This document shows, piece by piece, positions 10,308-20,660 of a stretch of 64,000 nt of DNA. The position numbers were made by a program, and so were the translations under genes. A model generated the notes under the pieces. The model had not been told where the DNA came from. It saw only the letters and a list, made by a program, of their open reading frames with translations, and ran no database searches. Each line of letters begins with the position of its first letter. Positions within the stretch are counted from its first letter, which is position 1. Source of the stretch: Favolaschia claudopus (taxonomy: Eukaryota > Basidiomycota > Agaricomycetes > Agaricales > Mycenaceae); assembly GCA_037176885.1 (NCBI GenBank), contig JAWWNJ010000096.1:310001-374000 (forward strand), read 5' to 3'.

Positions 10308-11816
10308 CTGATCCCGGACATTTGATGCCAGACTTTCTATTTCCCATTTGTTCTCATTGGGTCGCAGAGCCAACTGCTGATTCAGAATTTTCAGGAACAT
10401 GTGTGCGGCGGATTTAATATCGCAAGCGACAGAGCTCAAGTCAGATGCTCAACTGCACAAAATCGAATTTCAGTCTAGTGACGAATGAGCTGCCTGCCAT
10501 ATACATATTCGATACGATACGGAAGGAGAGGTGTGAGCGGGGTTTTGTTTTTAAATTGTTGAGGCGCATCGTGGTAAATAGTACTATCTTTCTGCAAAGA
10601 ATTTTATAAGCGAGAATCCGAGCATGTTGATTTTTTTTTGCCCCACAAGGCAAGCTTTGAGTCAAGATATCTGCATTTCTGGTGTCATAAATTACTAGCT
10701 AGGTCACTGAGGAAAAGAGTATCATGACTTGTAGATACCGTCCCTGTTTCGGAGTTGCTCCCACATCTACGGCCCCGAGTTGAAAATTCTTATCTTAGAC
10801 CGCGATAATCATGGTTCGCGAAGTCAATGACTTGCTGCTCTCAGGCTCCGATTGGCCGTTGAAGTTTGCGTGGGATTTCGGCTGATCATGGCCAACACAT
10901 CTGTCATCATTACCCCTGAGTCCCGCATCGGTAAAACCGTAACATCGAGTAGATTGGTACTCCCTTGCGATGAGCCCATTCCGCGACAGCCTTAAGAAAG
11001 GTTCGGCTGAGCATCGCGGACGCTCAGACACTTTCCGCATTGTCAGAACCCGGACGCTCAAAGTGCATATGGTAGCGACGAAAATCATGTAAATTTTCGA
11101 CGAGCCGCAACTCTGTTTTTAATTTCGCGGATCTAGACAGATTACTGGCCCTTATCCTGCCTGGCCGTCGTGAGTAATTTTTTGGTCCATATCTTCAGGT
11201 CCAGGACGCACCGCCGAGCGGCTAACGCAATCAACTGAATACAGCTGCGGTTTAGTCTTCAACATCGGTTAGCTCCCCGAATTCCCCTTGGGACTCATAT
11301 TCAGCTACTTCACACACAACTGCTCCGGCTGCAGAATTCCCTTTCTTTCATTTGTTCGGGCACATATGCCGCACGCAAACGCATGTATACGTGTATCCCT
11401 CTCGCCGATTCGGACGAGCCTGATTTGCCTGATCAAAATATTAAGGGCAGCGCTGTCAATTCGTCTTTATAATTTCTCGCAGGATTGTCTTCCTCGCAAT
11501 GGTGCCGGAACCTTGTTTCATCGCTACCGAGGTCCAGACGCCAAAGTTTATCCAATCTTCAAGTCGGGATTCGTTTGGCTACACGCGACGAACTTTTCAT
11601 CTCTGTGAAAGTGTCGTTCTTCTGACTACAACAATAGATGTACGCAGTGTTTTCAATGCCCCGAACGGGATTTTACTCTCTCGCGGCTCCTAATGCCCGT
11701 GAGAGGTCTAGCCGTTCCTTCCTTTTTCACCAGCTGGCTCCGAGTCTCAGGTTCGATTCGTATCCAAAACGGCAAGTTGAAAAGTTAAATATTTTTGGAA
11801 GGGACGATGGGAGGCC

Positions 11817-11824
11817 TATAAAAG
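11817..11824 (+). promoter_or_regulatory. TATA box of the cupredoxin gene
   Basis: TATAAAAG lies 69-76 bases before the ATG at 11893, a normal spacing for a highly expressed fungal secreted protein. The stretch between is pyrimidine-rich, as is common around fungal transcription starts. Confidence 0.7.
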
Positions 11825-11892
11825 GGGAGCAAATCTGCCTCGTCCTTCAGCAAGCCTCCTCTCGAGTCTCATTCGCTTCCTCTCACTGAACG

Positions 11893-12591
11893 ATGTTCGC
11901 CAAAGCTTTCTTCCTCCTCGCTCTTATCCCCTCTATCTTGGCTGTTGACCATGCTGTGACCGTCGGCCAAGGCAACACCCTCAGCTTCACCCCGTCTAGC
12001 ATCACTGCAGCCGTCGGTGACACCGTTACCTTCACTGTGTATGTTTCCACGATTTTGTCGCTGCTCCCCTCGCTAATTCGCTCAATGGCTCTAGTGTCTC
12101 TCGCAACCGTTCGTGAATATCTTCAAATAGCTCTACGAGCCCTAACAATGTGTTTCCAGACTCGGTGACCACCACCAACTTCTCTGGTCGGTCGATCTTT
12201 CGTTTTCTCGGCCCAACACTGACTTCATCCATAGGCGCTGTCTGTCCGCCCCCTCCCGGCGGTGTTGGCCCCAACGGATTCGACTCTGGCTTGTGAGCGA
12301 CACCGCCGTTTTGCAACTCCGTGTATTCTTCTCTGATCAACTTAACCACGCAGCCTCTCCGACCTCGACGGCTCTCTGCCCAGCTTTACCTACAAGGTCG
12401 TTGACACCGCGCCCCATTTCGGTGCCTGCATGCAAGCTGCAGGAGGCCACTGCCGTCAGTAGTGATTTTTTTGCTTTAACGACCACGAGAAAACTCATGC
12501 TTGACGAACAGGGGCGGGAATGACCTTCGCTATCAACCCGACTACTACTCAGACTTATGAGCAGTTCCTGGCTAATGCTCGGTCCTCTTAG
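11893..12591 (+). CDS. secreted cupredoxin-fold protein (type-1 copper site)
   Basis: Small extracellular blue-copper-like protein. A signal peptide (MFAKAFFLLALIPSILA) precedes HAVTVGQGNTLSFTPSSIT and the GDTVTF core typical of fungal extracellular cupredoxins. Copper ligands of the H..C..H..M pattern are present: His in NHSVTTTNFSG, Cys in HFGACM, His in GGHC and Met in RAGMTF. Five introns (12039-12094, 12109-12159, 12187-12234, 12293-12353, 12455-12511) leave a 14-nt exon at 12095-12108 that encodes the residues just before the first ligand. Stop at 12589-12591. There is no GPI or membrane tail, so the protein should be soluble. Physiological role is unknown in this family; electron transfer or copper handling is inference. 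Confidence 0.88.
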
Positions 12592-13499
12592 ATTGAAGAA
12601 AGGGCTATTATATCAAATAAATTAGTGGGATGTGCGATATGTTTCGACTGGTTTTTCAATTGGATTTTTTTGTGGAAAAGTTTGTAAATAGGCGAAAATC
12701 TTCGAATATTGCAAGGCGCGGGGTACGATAGCTGTGAGAAAGCTTTAAAAAAGACCTATGCGTATATTTGATGCATTCAGCGGCGTTTGACGCGGTAATT
12801 TATGCCAAACCAAGGGAAGATACGAGAGGGATGACGGTCACGTGGTCGTGTTTGAGCAAACTATTTTGGGTTGATCTTGGGACTTCGAACGGAAGTGAAT
12901 TATTCTGGACAACGGGTACTGCGGATTCACAGTAGATTGTTTGAGAGTCAAGAAGTTTAAATATAGAGCTCTCTGTAGTGCAAATGCGAGGGTATCAACT
13001 TGCAAGTTTCACGATTCCTGGCAGCCTATATTTTCAGAGACGGGCTGATGGCGTTCGGGTATTGGTTGTTCGAGGATCCAGTTCCAGAGAAGGGGAGTTC
13101 TGGATCATTTGCAATGCGTTGAGTCCCGTTGACAGGCAGAATGACCTTCGGGTGGGAAAATACCGAGTCCTTGCTACTGCTTTTTGTCCAGAATAGGAGA
13201 GATTTACATTCCGGCTTCTATAGATGTGCGAAATAAGTTGTCGGTGCCGACAAATGTAGGTATGACCTTGTATATTCCGAGGACCGACCGTTGACCGAGC
13301 TGTAACCACGTTTCCAGAGGTTTCCAGGCAGACTTGGATGTTTCTTATGTAGAGCCAACCGCGATTTACATCGCTTGAAGCGATCCGGACTTTGGAAAAT
13401 AAGGAGTTCAACTTGAGTTCAACCGATATTCTGTGAGCAACCAGCTTCGAGCACCAAAAGACCGATGTGAGAAATGAAGCCTGCATTGACAGGTTGTGG
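12592..13499. other. intergenic region
   Basis: Holds the 3' flank of the cupredoxin gene. A minus-strand open frame (13034-13486) could belong to the decayed membrane gene to its right, but shows no motif. Confidence 0.4.
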
Positions 13500-14280
13500 A
13501 GCAGAGGACTTCCTTTCGGCTAGAACTCACACGTACGAGCGCTCTCACCAACGCTTGGCGGCGTAGATCTCGATAGTCGCCCGGGAGACGAGAAGGAGGA
13601 CACGGTGGATCCATAAACCACAACCCGCGCAACCAGCTGGACAAATCCTGGTCGAGAGATTTGCGGGGTAAGTTGATTACAGCGGCCTCCATCAAATTCA
13701 TGGCCATCCAATCGGAGAGTTGGTTTGCGGCGTTTAGATCTGTCGAGGATGGAGTTGTGGAACTATCATGGATTGAGCCTACCATAAGCACTGCAGCTCC
13801 CCATCCTCTCAGTAGCAGCAGGGTCACGGCGAAGAAATTCTGAATCTTCGATTGAATGAGTTGCTGGAAGAATCCGAAAATTCGAACATCAAGGTGGGTG
13901 GCAGCCGTTCATCGTCCGATGAAAGAATAGGGCATCAAGAGACAGAGAACAAGAGTAGCTTCATAGCCGTGCTGAACCTCGAATGCGTCGCCAACTATCC
14001 ACGGCCAGCCGCATATCCCATGAATTCGCGAATGGGGTGTCTAGCGTACAGGACGAGACCGATGAGGTTGCATACCCATGAAGCGTCATCCTAGGGCTCC
14101 GTCTTCGAAGGCCTGCATGATCAGGCCCACCAGGTGGCAGGCAGCCACTGCCCATACCGATAAATCAGAAAATCAGGATAATAGCGATAATATCTTGAGA
14201 AGAGCGCCAAGCTTAAAGCTGCTAAGTCCGAGTCATACAAGCCACCAGACCTTTCACTCGCCGGCTCCAGTTCCAGCTTT
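13500..14280 (-). pseudogene. decayed multi-pass membrane protein gene
   Basis: Read on the minus strand, blocks of convincing membrane-protein sequence lie in different frames. One block (about 14160-14090) reads VWAVAACHLVGLIMQAFEDG. The next, one base out of frame, reads WVCNLIGLVLYARHPIREF and can splice to LVLCLLMPYSF. A further block (about 13845-13660) has a hydrophobic start (FFAVTLLLLRGWGAAVLMVG) then DWMAMNLMEAAVINLP. A one-base shift at about 14090 and an in-frame TGA upstream of the first block interrupt the gene. No family is recognised; it may be a receptor-like or orphan basidiomycete membrane protein. A sequencing error could mimic one of the breaks. Confidence 0.35.
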
Positions 14281-14525
14281 AGGTTGACTGAGCTGGGGAA
14301 GTCGTGAGTGTGATTTGCTGAGGTACCGGTTGGAAGGCTGTGCCCAGAATTAGCCGTCAAAGCCGGTGCCAAACAAGCGCGACAGGTTCTTCCGTGCCAC
14401 ATCGACTCCGGAGTCCTGCTCGCTGGCCATTGCTGGAGCCCCAAGTCAACTAGAGCGGTCTTGGATCTGTTATTCTGTAGACGCCATTCCTTCGAACAAC
14501 TTTCCTGCAATAATCGGCTCCTGTC

Positions 14526-15579
14526 ATGATGTCTTCAATTTTCCAGCAAACCAGTATCACTAGACGGCGCTTGTTTCAAGGGATTTCGCGGTCTCAGAAA
14601 AGGGTCAATTTTCGAGCCGCATCTACCTCTTCAAGTACACCTTCTCGTGGCATCAGTACGATAACAACCTTGTCACTTGTGGCAGGAGCATCATTGGGTT
14701 GCTACACCATCGGCTCCATGTATCCTCCTACGCCTTTACAACTTCTGTATCCTCGCCCTGCCCTTCCACCGCCCGCTGATCCATATTCCGCGGAATCACG
14801 CGCATATACCGAAGCTCTGGAGGCCGAATTGCAGTCTCTACCCATATTGCGGGAGTTGCGAACACGCGCAGATGCAGAGGAATGGTACGAGACTCGTCCG
14901 CATCAACACCTACCGGAAAATGTAGCAGCGAACACACTCTCCGCTGGTTCCCTTCGTGGCCCGGGCAAACTCGCTCTCTTCCCTCTTGCGCGCGTAAAGA
15001 AAGACGAGAGCGAGGCGATCGTGTTCGTACACGTTGGCCGCGGGCTTTGTGGTCACGACGGCATCGTTCATGGCGGGATGCTCGCCACATTGCTTGATGA
15101 GGCGCTCGCGCGAAACGTTTGTCGTTTTATGAATATATACCGTCGGGGGCAATTGATTAATGAGTTATATTTTCAGGCTTTCACCAATCTGCCAGCGAAA
15201 ATCGGGGTAACGGCGACACTTTCCCTTGACTACCGTGCTCCCACCAGGGCAGATCAGGTTTGGGAATTATTTTCCGCTCATCACATAGATACTTATGGAG
15301 CTTTCAGTTTATCGTCGTGAAAACTCAACTCGTTGAAGTAAAGGGACGAAAAGCTACGGTTGCTGGCCGTGTCGAGGATCTTGAGGGCACACTCCTCGTT
15401 AGCGCGAAGTTCGCCTTCATCCTTGATCGTCTTCCTTTTTACTCACCATTCAATGCAGAGGGTTGTTTGTCCAGCCAAAATACGCCAAGCTGCTTGATCC
15501 CAAGCTGATAAGGCAGAATCTTGGTGAACCAGGGCAAGCCCCTGTTCTAATAGCTGATGGGGACAAACTTTCCAAGTAG
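14526..15579 (+). CDS. HotDog-fold acyl-CoA thioesterase, THEM4-like
   Basis: The N-terminus is Arg/Ser-rich with no acidic residues (ITRRRLFQGISRSQKR), as in a mitochondrial targeting sequence, followed by a hydrophobic segment (TLSLVAGASLGCYTIG). The PaaI/4HBT HotDog domain contains GHDGIVHGGMLATLLDEALAR, the signature of the active-site helix, and later LSLDYRAPTRADQ. It should hydrolyse fatty acyl-CoA esters in the mitochondrion. Introns at 15117-15176, 15258-15307 and 15409-15458 keep frame, and the last exon runs from KGLFVQPKYAKLLDP to a stop at 15577-15579. Two adjacent Met codons begin the frame; the first is used. Substrate chain length cannot be told. Confidence 0.85.
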
Positions 15580-15979
15580 CGATGCGTTGGTTGAATGCTG
15601 GTTTTTTTAGATGGCAAATAATTAGAGGTTAGAGTGTCGGCTCCGTGGCGTAATGCAGTATCACGATCGTACAACACAGGAAGATCCACGTTTGTATTGC
15701 GATCTCGCGCCGTTTACCATGTGGATGCCAAGGTCTTTCGCGCTCTTCCAAACTTTCTTGGTATCGTGTATCAGCGCCGTCATCTCAGCGAACCTCGGAG
15801 TAACTGGACATTGGACAAGAAGTGACTATTTCTTTTCTTCTACCAGTGCCCACAACGAGCTCAGCATCCAATTCAGTCCTTTATCTTTCGCCCTCGCTGA
15901 ATTTCGATCAATGATTACTCACTGATTCGACACCACCGTTTCACGTGGGAATTTATTTCCGTGCATATGCACATCACTC
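15580..15979. other. short intergenic region
   Basis: About 400 bases between two plus-strand genes. I see no exon or motif; it presumably contains the promoter of the GRGG-repeat gene. Confidence 0.45.
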
Positions 15980-18157
15980 TTGGTGGATGGCATCTCGCAT
16001 CTCTTCCGGAATCCCATACACCATGCTGAGACCGCCAGTTCGAGCAAAACTTTCACTGCGGTGAAGCAAGCTTGCTTCCACTCCATCACCATGTTATCTT
16101 CTCTCACTACCTCGAAACGGCGGAGAGGACTTCGGGGCAAGGCGTCGAGAGAGAAGTTGGCTGTGCCCGCACCTTTGCCGGGACCTCCATCTTCTGCGCA
16201 TTCGTCTTCGTCTTTCTACTCTCAGGGCTCGAGCAGCCGTCTTTCGACGTCGTCGCTGGCGTCGACCCGTACTGTTAGCAAGGTTTCTAGGTCGACCTCG
16301 ATGACCTCCTTGTCTCACATCTCCGCCCCACCCCATTCCAACGGCGAATCGTCCCAAGACCGCTGCGAGGGTGAAATCTCGTTAGAACCGCGTTTGCCGC
16401 CTTCAGCACGTAAACCCCAAACCCAGCACGTCTACCATGCGCCACCCTCGCAAAGTAATAAGGGTAGCTCACCGCTTTCGCCGATGGAAATGCTCAGGAT
16501 GCGGTTTGGTGCGTTAACGCTCCCCTCAGCAGCGTTGCAATCGTACTAACGGGCTTGTTCTTACTCCACAGCCGACAGCATGCTGCACACGCGGAGAACG
16601 TCAACAACATCATCCGTCGTCGCCTCTTCTGCCCCGACAACAGTCGTGCGGGTTTCCGGCCGAGGTGGGCAAGGATCTCGTCCGCGAGCGCTGCCCGTGG
16701 ATCCCAGCAATCCGCCCCGTCCATCGCGCGAAAGCGAAAGTCAAGTTCGGAGGGCATCCTCTATGAGGGTACCTCCCTCCTCCGCTCCTGATCAGCAGCC
16801 CATCCGTATTGTGGGACGCGGCGGACTTGCTTCCCGGCCGCGAGGATTGATGAGTGTGAGTGTGGATTTATCACCCTCTTCATCACGGTCGGCGGCGAAC
16901 GGTGGTGTGTCAGCGCTACCGCTGGCGACGGCTCCCATGCTGTCATTTTCGCACTTGTCGCTACCCATTCCCCGAGACGTCCCGACACACTCGACGTCGG
17001 TGATCCCGGCCTCGCCTTCGCCTGCACCTGCGCTGTATCGTCCTGCTGGGCGGGGAGGCGCAGGGACGCGGTATCGCAAGGTCAAGCCCGAGCTATCTCC
17101 GAAAGAGGACAATAGGAACTTCAAATTCCCGTGGATGCATGGCAAGGGGAAGGGCAAGGCGAAAGCGGATATGGGGCTGGAGCTGGCGGCGATTCCGAAT
17201 ATCGCTCTGACACGAACGGATACGCGAGACAGCCATCTCAGCACCGTTAGCTCCATTGCGTTTGTGCCCGCGCGTACTCGACCGCACCAGAAGGCCGTTA
17301 GCCCGGACCCGCCCACGCCCACGTCCCTGTCGGGATCTTTCGCCTCTGTCGACAGTTTGGAGGCTCAGCTTGCGCGCCATGAGTCGAGTCGTGCTCGTAT
17401 GAGCAAACTGAGTCGGACGTTGGGTACGACCGATTTCGCCTTTGCAGACAATTGGCAGGCTGGGGCGGCGAAGCTGGGCTCGAATCGGTCGAGTATATCC
17501 GTGCCAGAGGCTCAGGCGATGATGTTTGAATACCCTCTGAAGCGGCAGGCGAGTTACGATGGCCTTGTACCTCAAATTTCGACACATCTGCTGGACGACC
17601 ACGAGCATTCTACATGGGGAGGCTACGTGGATGATGACGACGACGTCTCCGAGATTCTTTCACTTCCACCAAATCGCTGCGATCCTCGCAGCTCCGTCCA
17701 GTCGATATCTTCCGGCGAGATCCACGTCCAGCCTCGATTGGATTTCGACGACACGGATTCGGAGTATGCTTCGCGATCGCACACGCCAACGCGCTTCGCG
17801 CCTTATGGGCCGTATTCGCGAGGCGGCACGCCGCCACCGGGCCACATGCAGCCGTGTTTTGAGGAGGATGATGATATACATCCATATAGATCGCGAGCGG
17901 ACACCCCAACACGCCTCGCGCGTCACGCACCTGGGTCTCACTCGCGTGGGGGAACACCCACACCCCTTCCTGACGACAAGCAGCGCTTCGAGTCGCCGTT
18001 TCAGACGATGCCGCTCTTTGTCGTCCCGTGGGAGCCCGCCCCACCAGCGGGAGACGAAGAAGATACGACACGTCAGGAGTGGTTGGGGGAGTGGAACCAG
18101 GATGATGTGCAGTCTGCGATTCCTTCGTTGCGGACGTTGGGAATGTCGTCTCGGTGA
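15980..18157 (+). CDS. disordered Ser/Pro-rich protein with GRGG repeats (DUF3602/Par32-like)
   Basis: Two exons joined across 16509-16571 (a clear TACTAAC branch site lies inside) encode a largely disordered protein of about 690 residues. Three spaced copies of a basic motif are present: SGRGGQGSRPR, VGRGGLASRPR and AGRGGAGTRYR. The GRGGxG core is the hallmark of the fungal DUF3602 family that includes yeast Par32, a TORC1-pathway phosphoprotein; membership is inferred from the motif only. Near the C-terminus two related segments, each with a TPTR and an SRGGTP element, flank an acidic stretch (17770-17960). The frame opens at 15980, but the Met at 16091 before LSSLTTSKRRRGLRG is an equally good start. 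Many Ser/Thr-Pro sites suggest regulation by phosphorylation. Confidence 0.65.
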
Positions 18158-18376
18158 TTTCTGGCTGGTCTACTAGTACTCCTTTCGTTAACTTTTCACT
18201 ATCTTTATTAGATTCCATGCATTTGTACATATATCTAGCACTACATACATTCCTTTTGTTTTTTGCATACACCTCCCTGTCCACTCGGCTCCTCTTCATG
18301 GTCTTTGCCTTTTCCCCTGTGTTTGATGTTGTCTCAAACGCAAGGCCCAAGCATACACGCGCCCATTTACTCTCCT

Positions 18377-19356
18377 ATGACGACTGCTCATTTACGGGAC
18401 ATCGCAAAGGGCACGCTCGATGTTATTTCTTCCGGAAAAGTTGCAGTGAAAGGCTCTGTGTACGACCTGACAAGTATATTGGAACAATCTAAGCTTCAAA
18501 CTCTCTACTATGCCCCCGACTCTCTGCTGTCTGCATGGCGTTCATTCAGTCCTGCTCAACCTCATCCTCCAGCGGCGAATACACTCATAGAGATCCTTGA
18601 AACCACTACCCTCGATGCGGCACGCCAGGCTGGACTCAAGGGCTGCAAGAGGCCAATAGGCGTCCTAAATTTTGCATCTGCTGAACAACCCGGTGGTAAG
18701 CGCCTTTCGTCTCCGAGAACGCTCTTCATTCGGACTGAATGAACTCTACCTGCGAGGTAGGCGGCTTCATCAACGGCTCTAGTGCTCAAGAAGAGTCCAT
18801 TGCCCGCAGCTCGACTCTGTATCCATCCCTTTTGACGCCCACTGCGCAGCAATTTTACACGCTGCATTCTGGCGACTCTAGGGATGGATTCTACACGCAC
18901 GCCATGATCTACTCCCCGCATGTTGTCATGTTCCGCTCGGACGACGGCGCGTTCGTTCCTCCGATGGAAATCGACGTCTTGACCAGCCCAGCCGTTCACG
19001 CAGGTCTTATACGCAAACGTGCATCTGGAGCAGCGGTAGAAAGAGACATCAAGCGTGCAATGCGCGAGCGTATGGCTCGCATTCTGTTTTTGTTCGAGCG
19101 GCGACAGGTGCCCAATCTGATTCTGGGAAGTTTTGGGACGGGAGTCTTCCAAAATGATGTCGATATGGTGGCGGAAATCTGGGCGGAGCTGTTGTGCGGA
19201 CCATCGACACGCTTTTCTCGGTCTTTCCAATATGTGGCATTTGCTGTTATGGATACTCCAACGTATCTGCGCTTCTCCGGGGCTTTTCAAAAGGCAACAA
19301 TCGGTCACAGTGCAGGGCCTTCGGGGAGCGGTGGCACCTGTACGTTCTGGTCATAG
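18377..19356 (+). CDS. microbial-type PARG-like macrodomain protein (DUF2263/TIGR02452)
   Basis: The protein starts at MTTAHLRDIAKGTLDVI. The key signature VLNFASAEQPGGGF spans the intron at 18696-18760, and is followed by NGSSAQEESIARSSTLY, which is the catalytic-loop pattern (GGG...QEE) of bacterial/fungal poly(ADP-ribose) glycohydrolases. Further conserved parts are YSPHVVMFR, IDVLTSPAVHAG and ILGSFGTGVFQND. It should remove ADP-ribose from proteins or small molecules; cellular location is probably cytosol or nucleus since no signal is seen. The frame ends at 19354-19356; an alternative splice at a good GTACGT donor after the last glycines also hits a stop at once, so the C-terminus barely changes. 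An upstream in-frame Met at 18263 lies in the preceding 3' flank and is less likely. Confidence 0.85.
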
Positions 19357-19681
19357 CTTGTATTCTTGAGCTAACAGCGTCCCAATTTCAGGATCGGGTG
19401 CATTAAGGATCGGCGGTCGTATGTGTAGCATCTCAAGTTCCTTTACATTCATCCTCGGCGGTGGAAAGAGAACGCTTTCCGTCGCGCAGTGACAACCACA
19501 GATGGCTAGGTGGTGGATTGGATCAAATTCCCAAGCATCTTTCCCGTTTCATCCGTACACGGTCGACTCGGGACTGTGTGTACATTTCCGATGCATACTA
19601 TGCGTCAAAAATGTTTGTGAAGAGCTGTAACGACCCACTGTAGTCGCCGTTAGTGCTCGGCGGAGGGCCGCATAGCTCGAG
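19357..19681. other. intergenic region
   Basis: 3' flank of the PARG-like gene. Nothing recognisable was seen on either strand. Confidence 0.4.
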
Positions 19682-20660
19682 TCAGACAGAGTAGGCCAGG
19701 GGCCAAAGATATGTCCATTCTCCAACCTCTTTCTGAACTAGACTCAATCTTGAACAAATCAAATCCCCGCGGGTGTGTTGTCCGACCCGCTCCACCTCCC
19801 CGACTTGTGCCGTCGCCTCAGAGTTACCGCAGCTTTGGTTCTTATGCGCGTTTATGACCGCGAAACTAGCGTTCGTCAAAACTGAAAAATATTTCAGAAG
19901 CATAGCCAGCCGACGAGCGGGCTACTTAGCACGATCTGAATCGCTCAACATCAGTTTGTATGTACGTGACACAAGCCAGAAGAGTGGCTGGGATATTCGT
20001 GAGCGCTGCAAGTGCTGCGTATGATCCACCTCCAGCTAGATGCAGCATCAAAAAAAAAGTCTCGAATCTAATACGGAGCGGCAACCAAGCACTTCCTAGC
20101 GGTACTCCAGCATCGCGAGCAACATTGGCAGTCACTAGAAACGAAATTTATCTCAAAATTGAGTGGAACACATATATAATAGATCAGGAGACTTACTTAC
20201 ACCCACTCGTAGCGGAGAACGACCAAACAGCGAACGCGCTAGAGTTACTTCTTAATCGGACGAGCTCGGATCGAGAGGGATCGAACCGAACTCACTACGC
20301 AAACGAAATAAGCAGCGGACTTGACATCGGGATTAACGTGTTAGTTGGGTCCATAGCGGCCCCAAGGACAAAGCCCTTCAGTAAAAATTATTAATAGACT
20401 AGAGGATGCTTTGAAAAAATTTTGAAGCGAATTATTCCGTACCACCACAAACTCGTCGACGCTGACGAAACCGCGACGCATGGTAGACCCCGGACGTAAG
20501 ATAATGCGAAGATTCCACCGGGGATGTTGAGTGACTAGAAGGTCATTTGGCCAGCCGGACCCAGGGTGGCAAGTTCTTCTTCCGCAATGACGATAAATGT
20601 TCTGTATTGAACGTAGGCCACAATGTATCCGCCTAGAATCTGTGCCATAAGGTAGCTAGC
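19682..20660 (-). pseudogene. truncated aquaporin (MIP family) relic
   Basis: On the minus strand, ordered pieces of a fungal aquaglyceroporin can be read: YLMAQILGGYIVAYVQYRT, LATLGPAGQMTF, NIPGGIFALSY, GFVLGAAMDPTN, ISFAY, SATSGLTANVARDAG (the second NPA-type box, here NVA), then GGSYAALAALTNIPATLLA. The tail may extend to 19682 (GEVERVG). An in-frame TAG at 20537-20535 falls between QMTF and SLNIPGGIFA with no intron able to remove it. The first half of the channel with the first NPA box is missing upstream; a weak piece (AVAIILHGGLIQLTF, 21690-21600) may be a remnant of the N-terminal helix. A functional channel is not expected. Confidence 0.6.

Larger units (their letters stand above)
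9372..11892. other. 2.5-kb intergenic region rich in hairpins
   Basis: No exon with a family signature was found on either strand. It contains three inverted repeats listed separately, a long-spaced AT-rich middle around 10540-10740, and the promoter of the cupredoxin gene at its right end. A minus-strand frame at 10795-11088 is open but unlike known proteins. Confidence 0.5.

Noticed and set aside
10795..11088. 97-codon minus-strand open frame
   Set aside because: No motif, no splice partners and no start context; probably chance.
17559..18176. 205-codon plus-strand and 246-codon minus-strand frames
   Set aside because: Both overlap the long exon of the GRGG-repeat protein in other frames and have no motif of their own.
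20255..20300. tRNA-like T-loop sequence (GGTTCGATCC on the minus strand)
   Set aside because: No matching acceptor, D or anticodon stems surround it, and it falls in an intron of the aquaporin relic.
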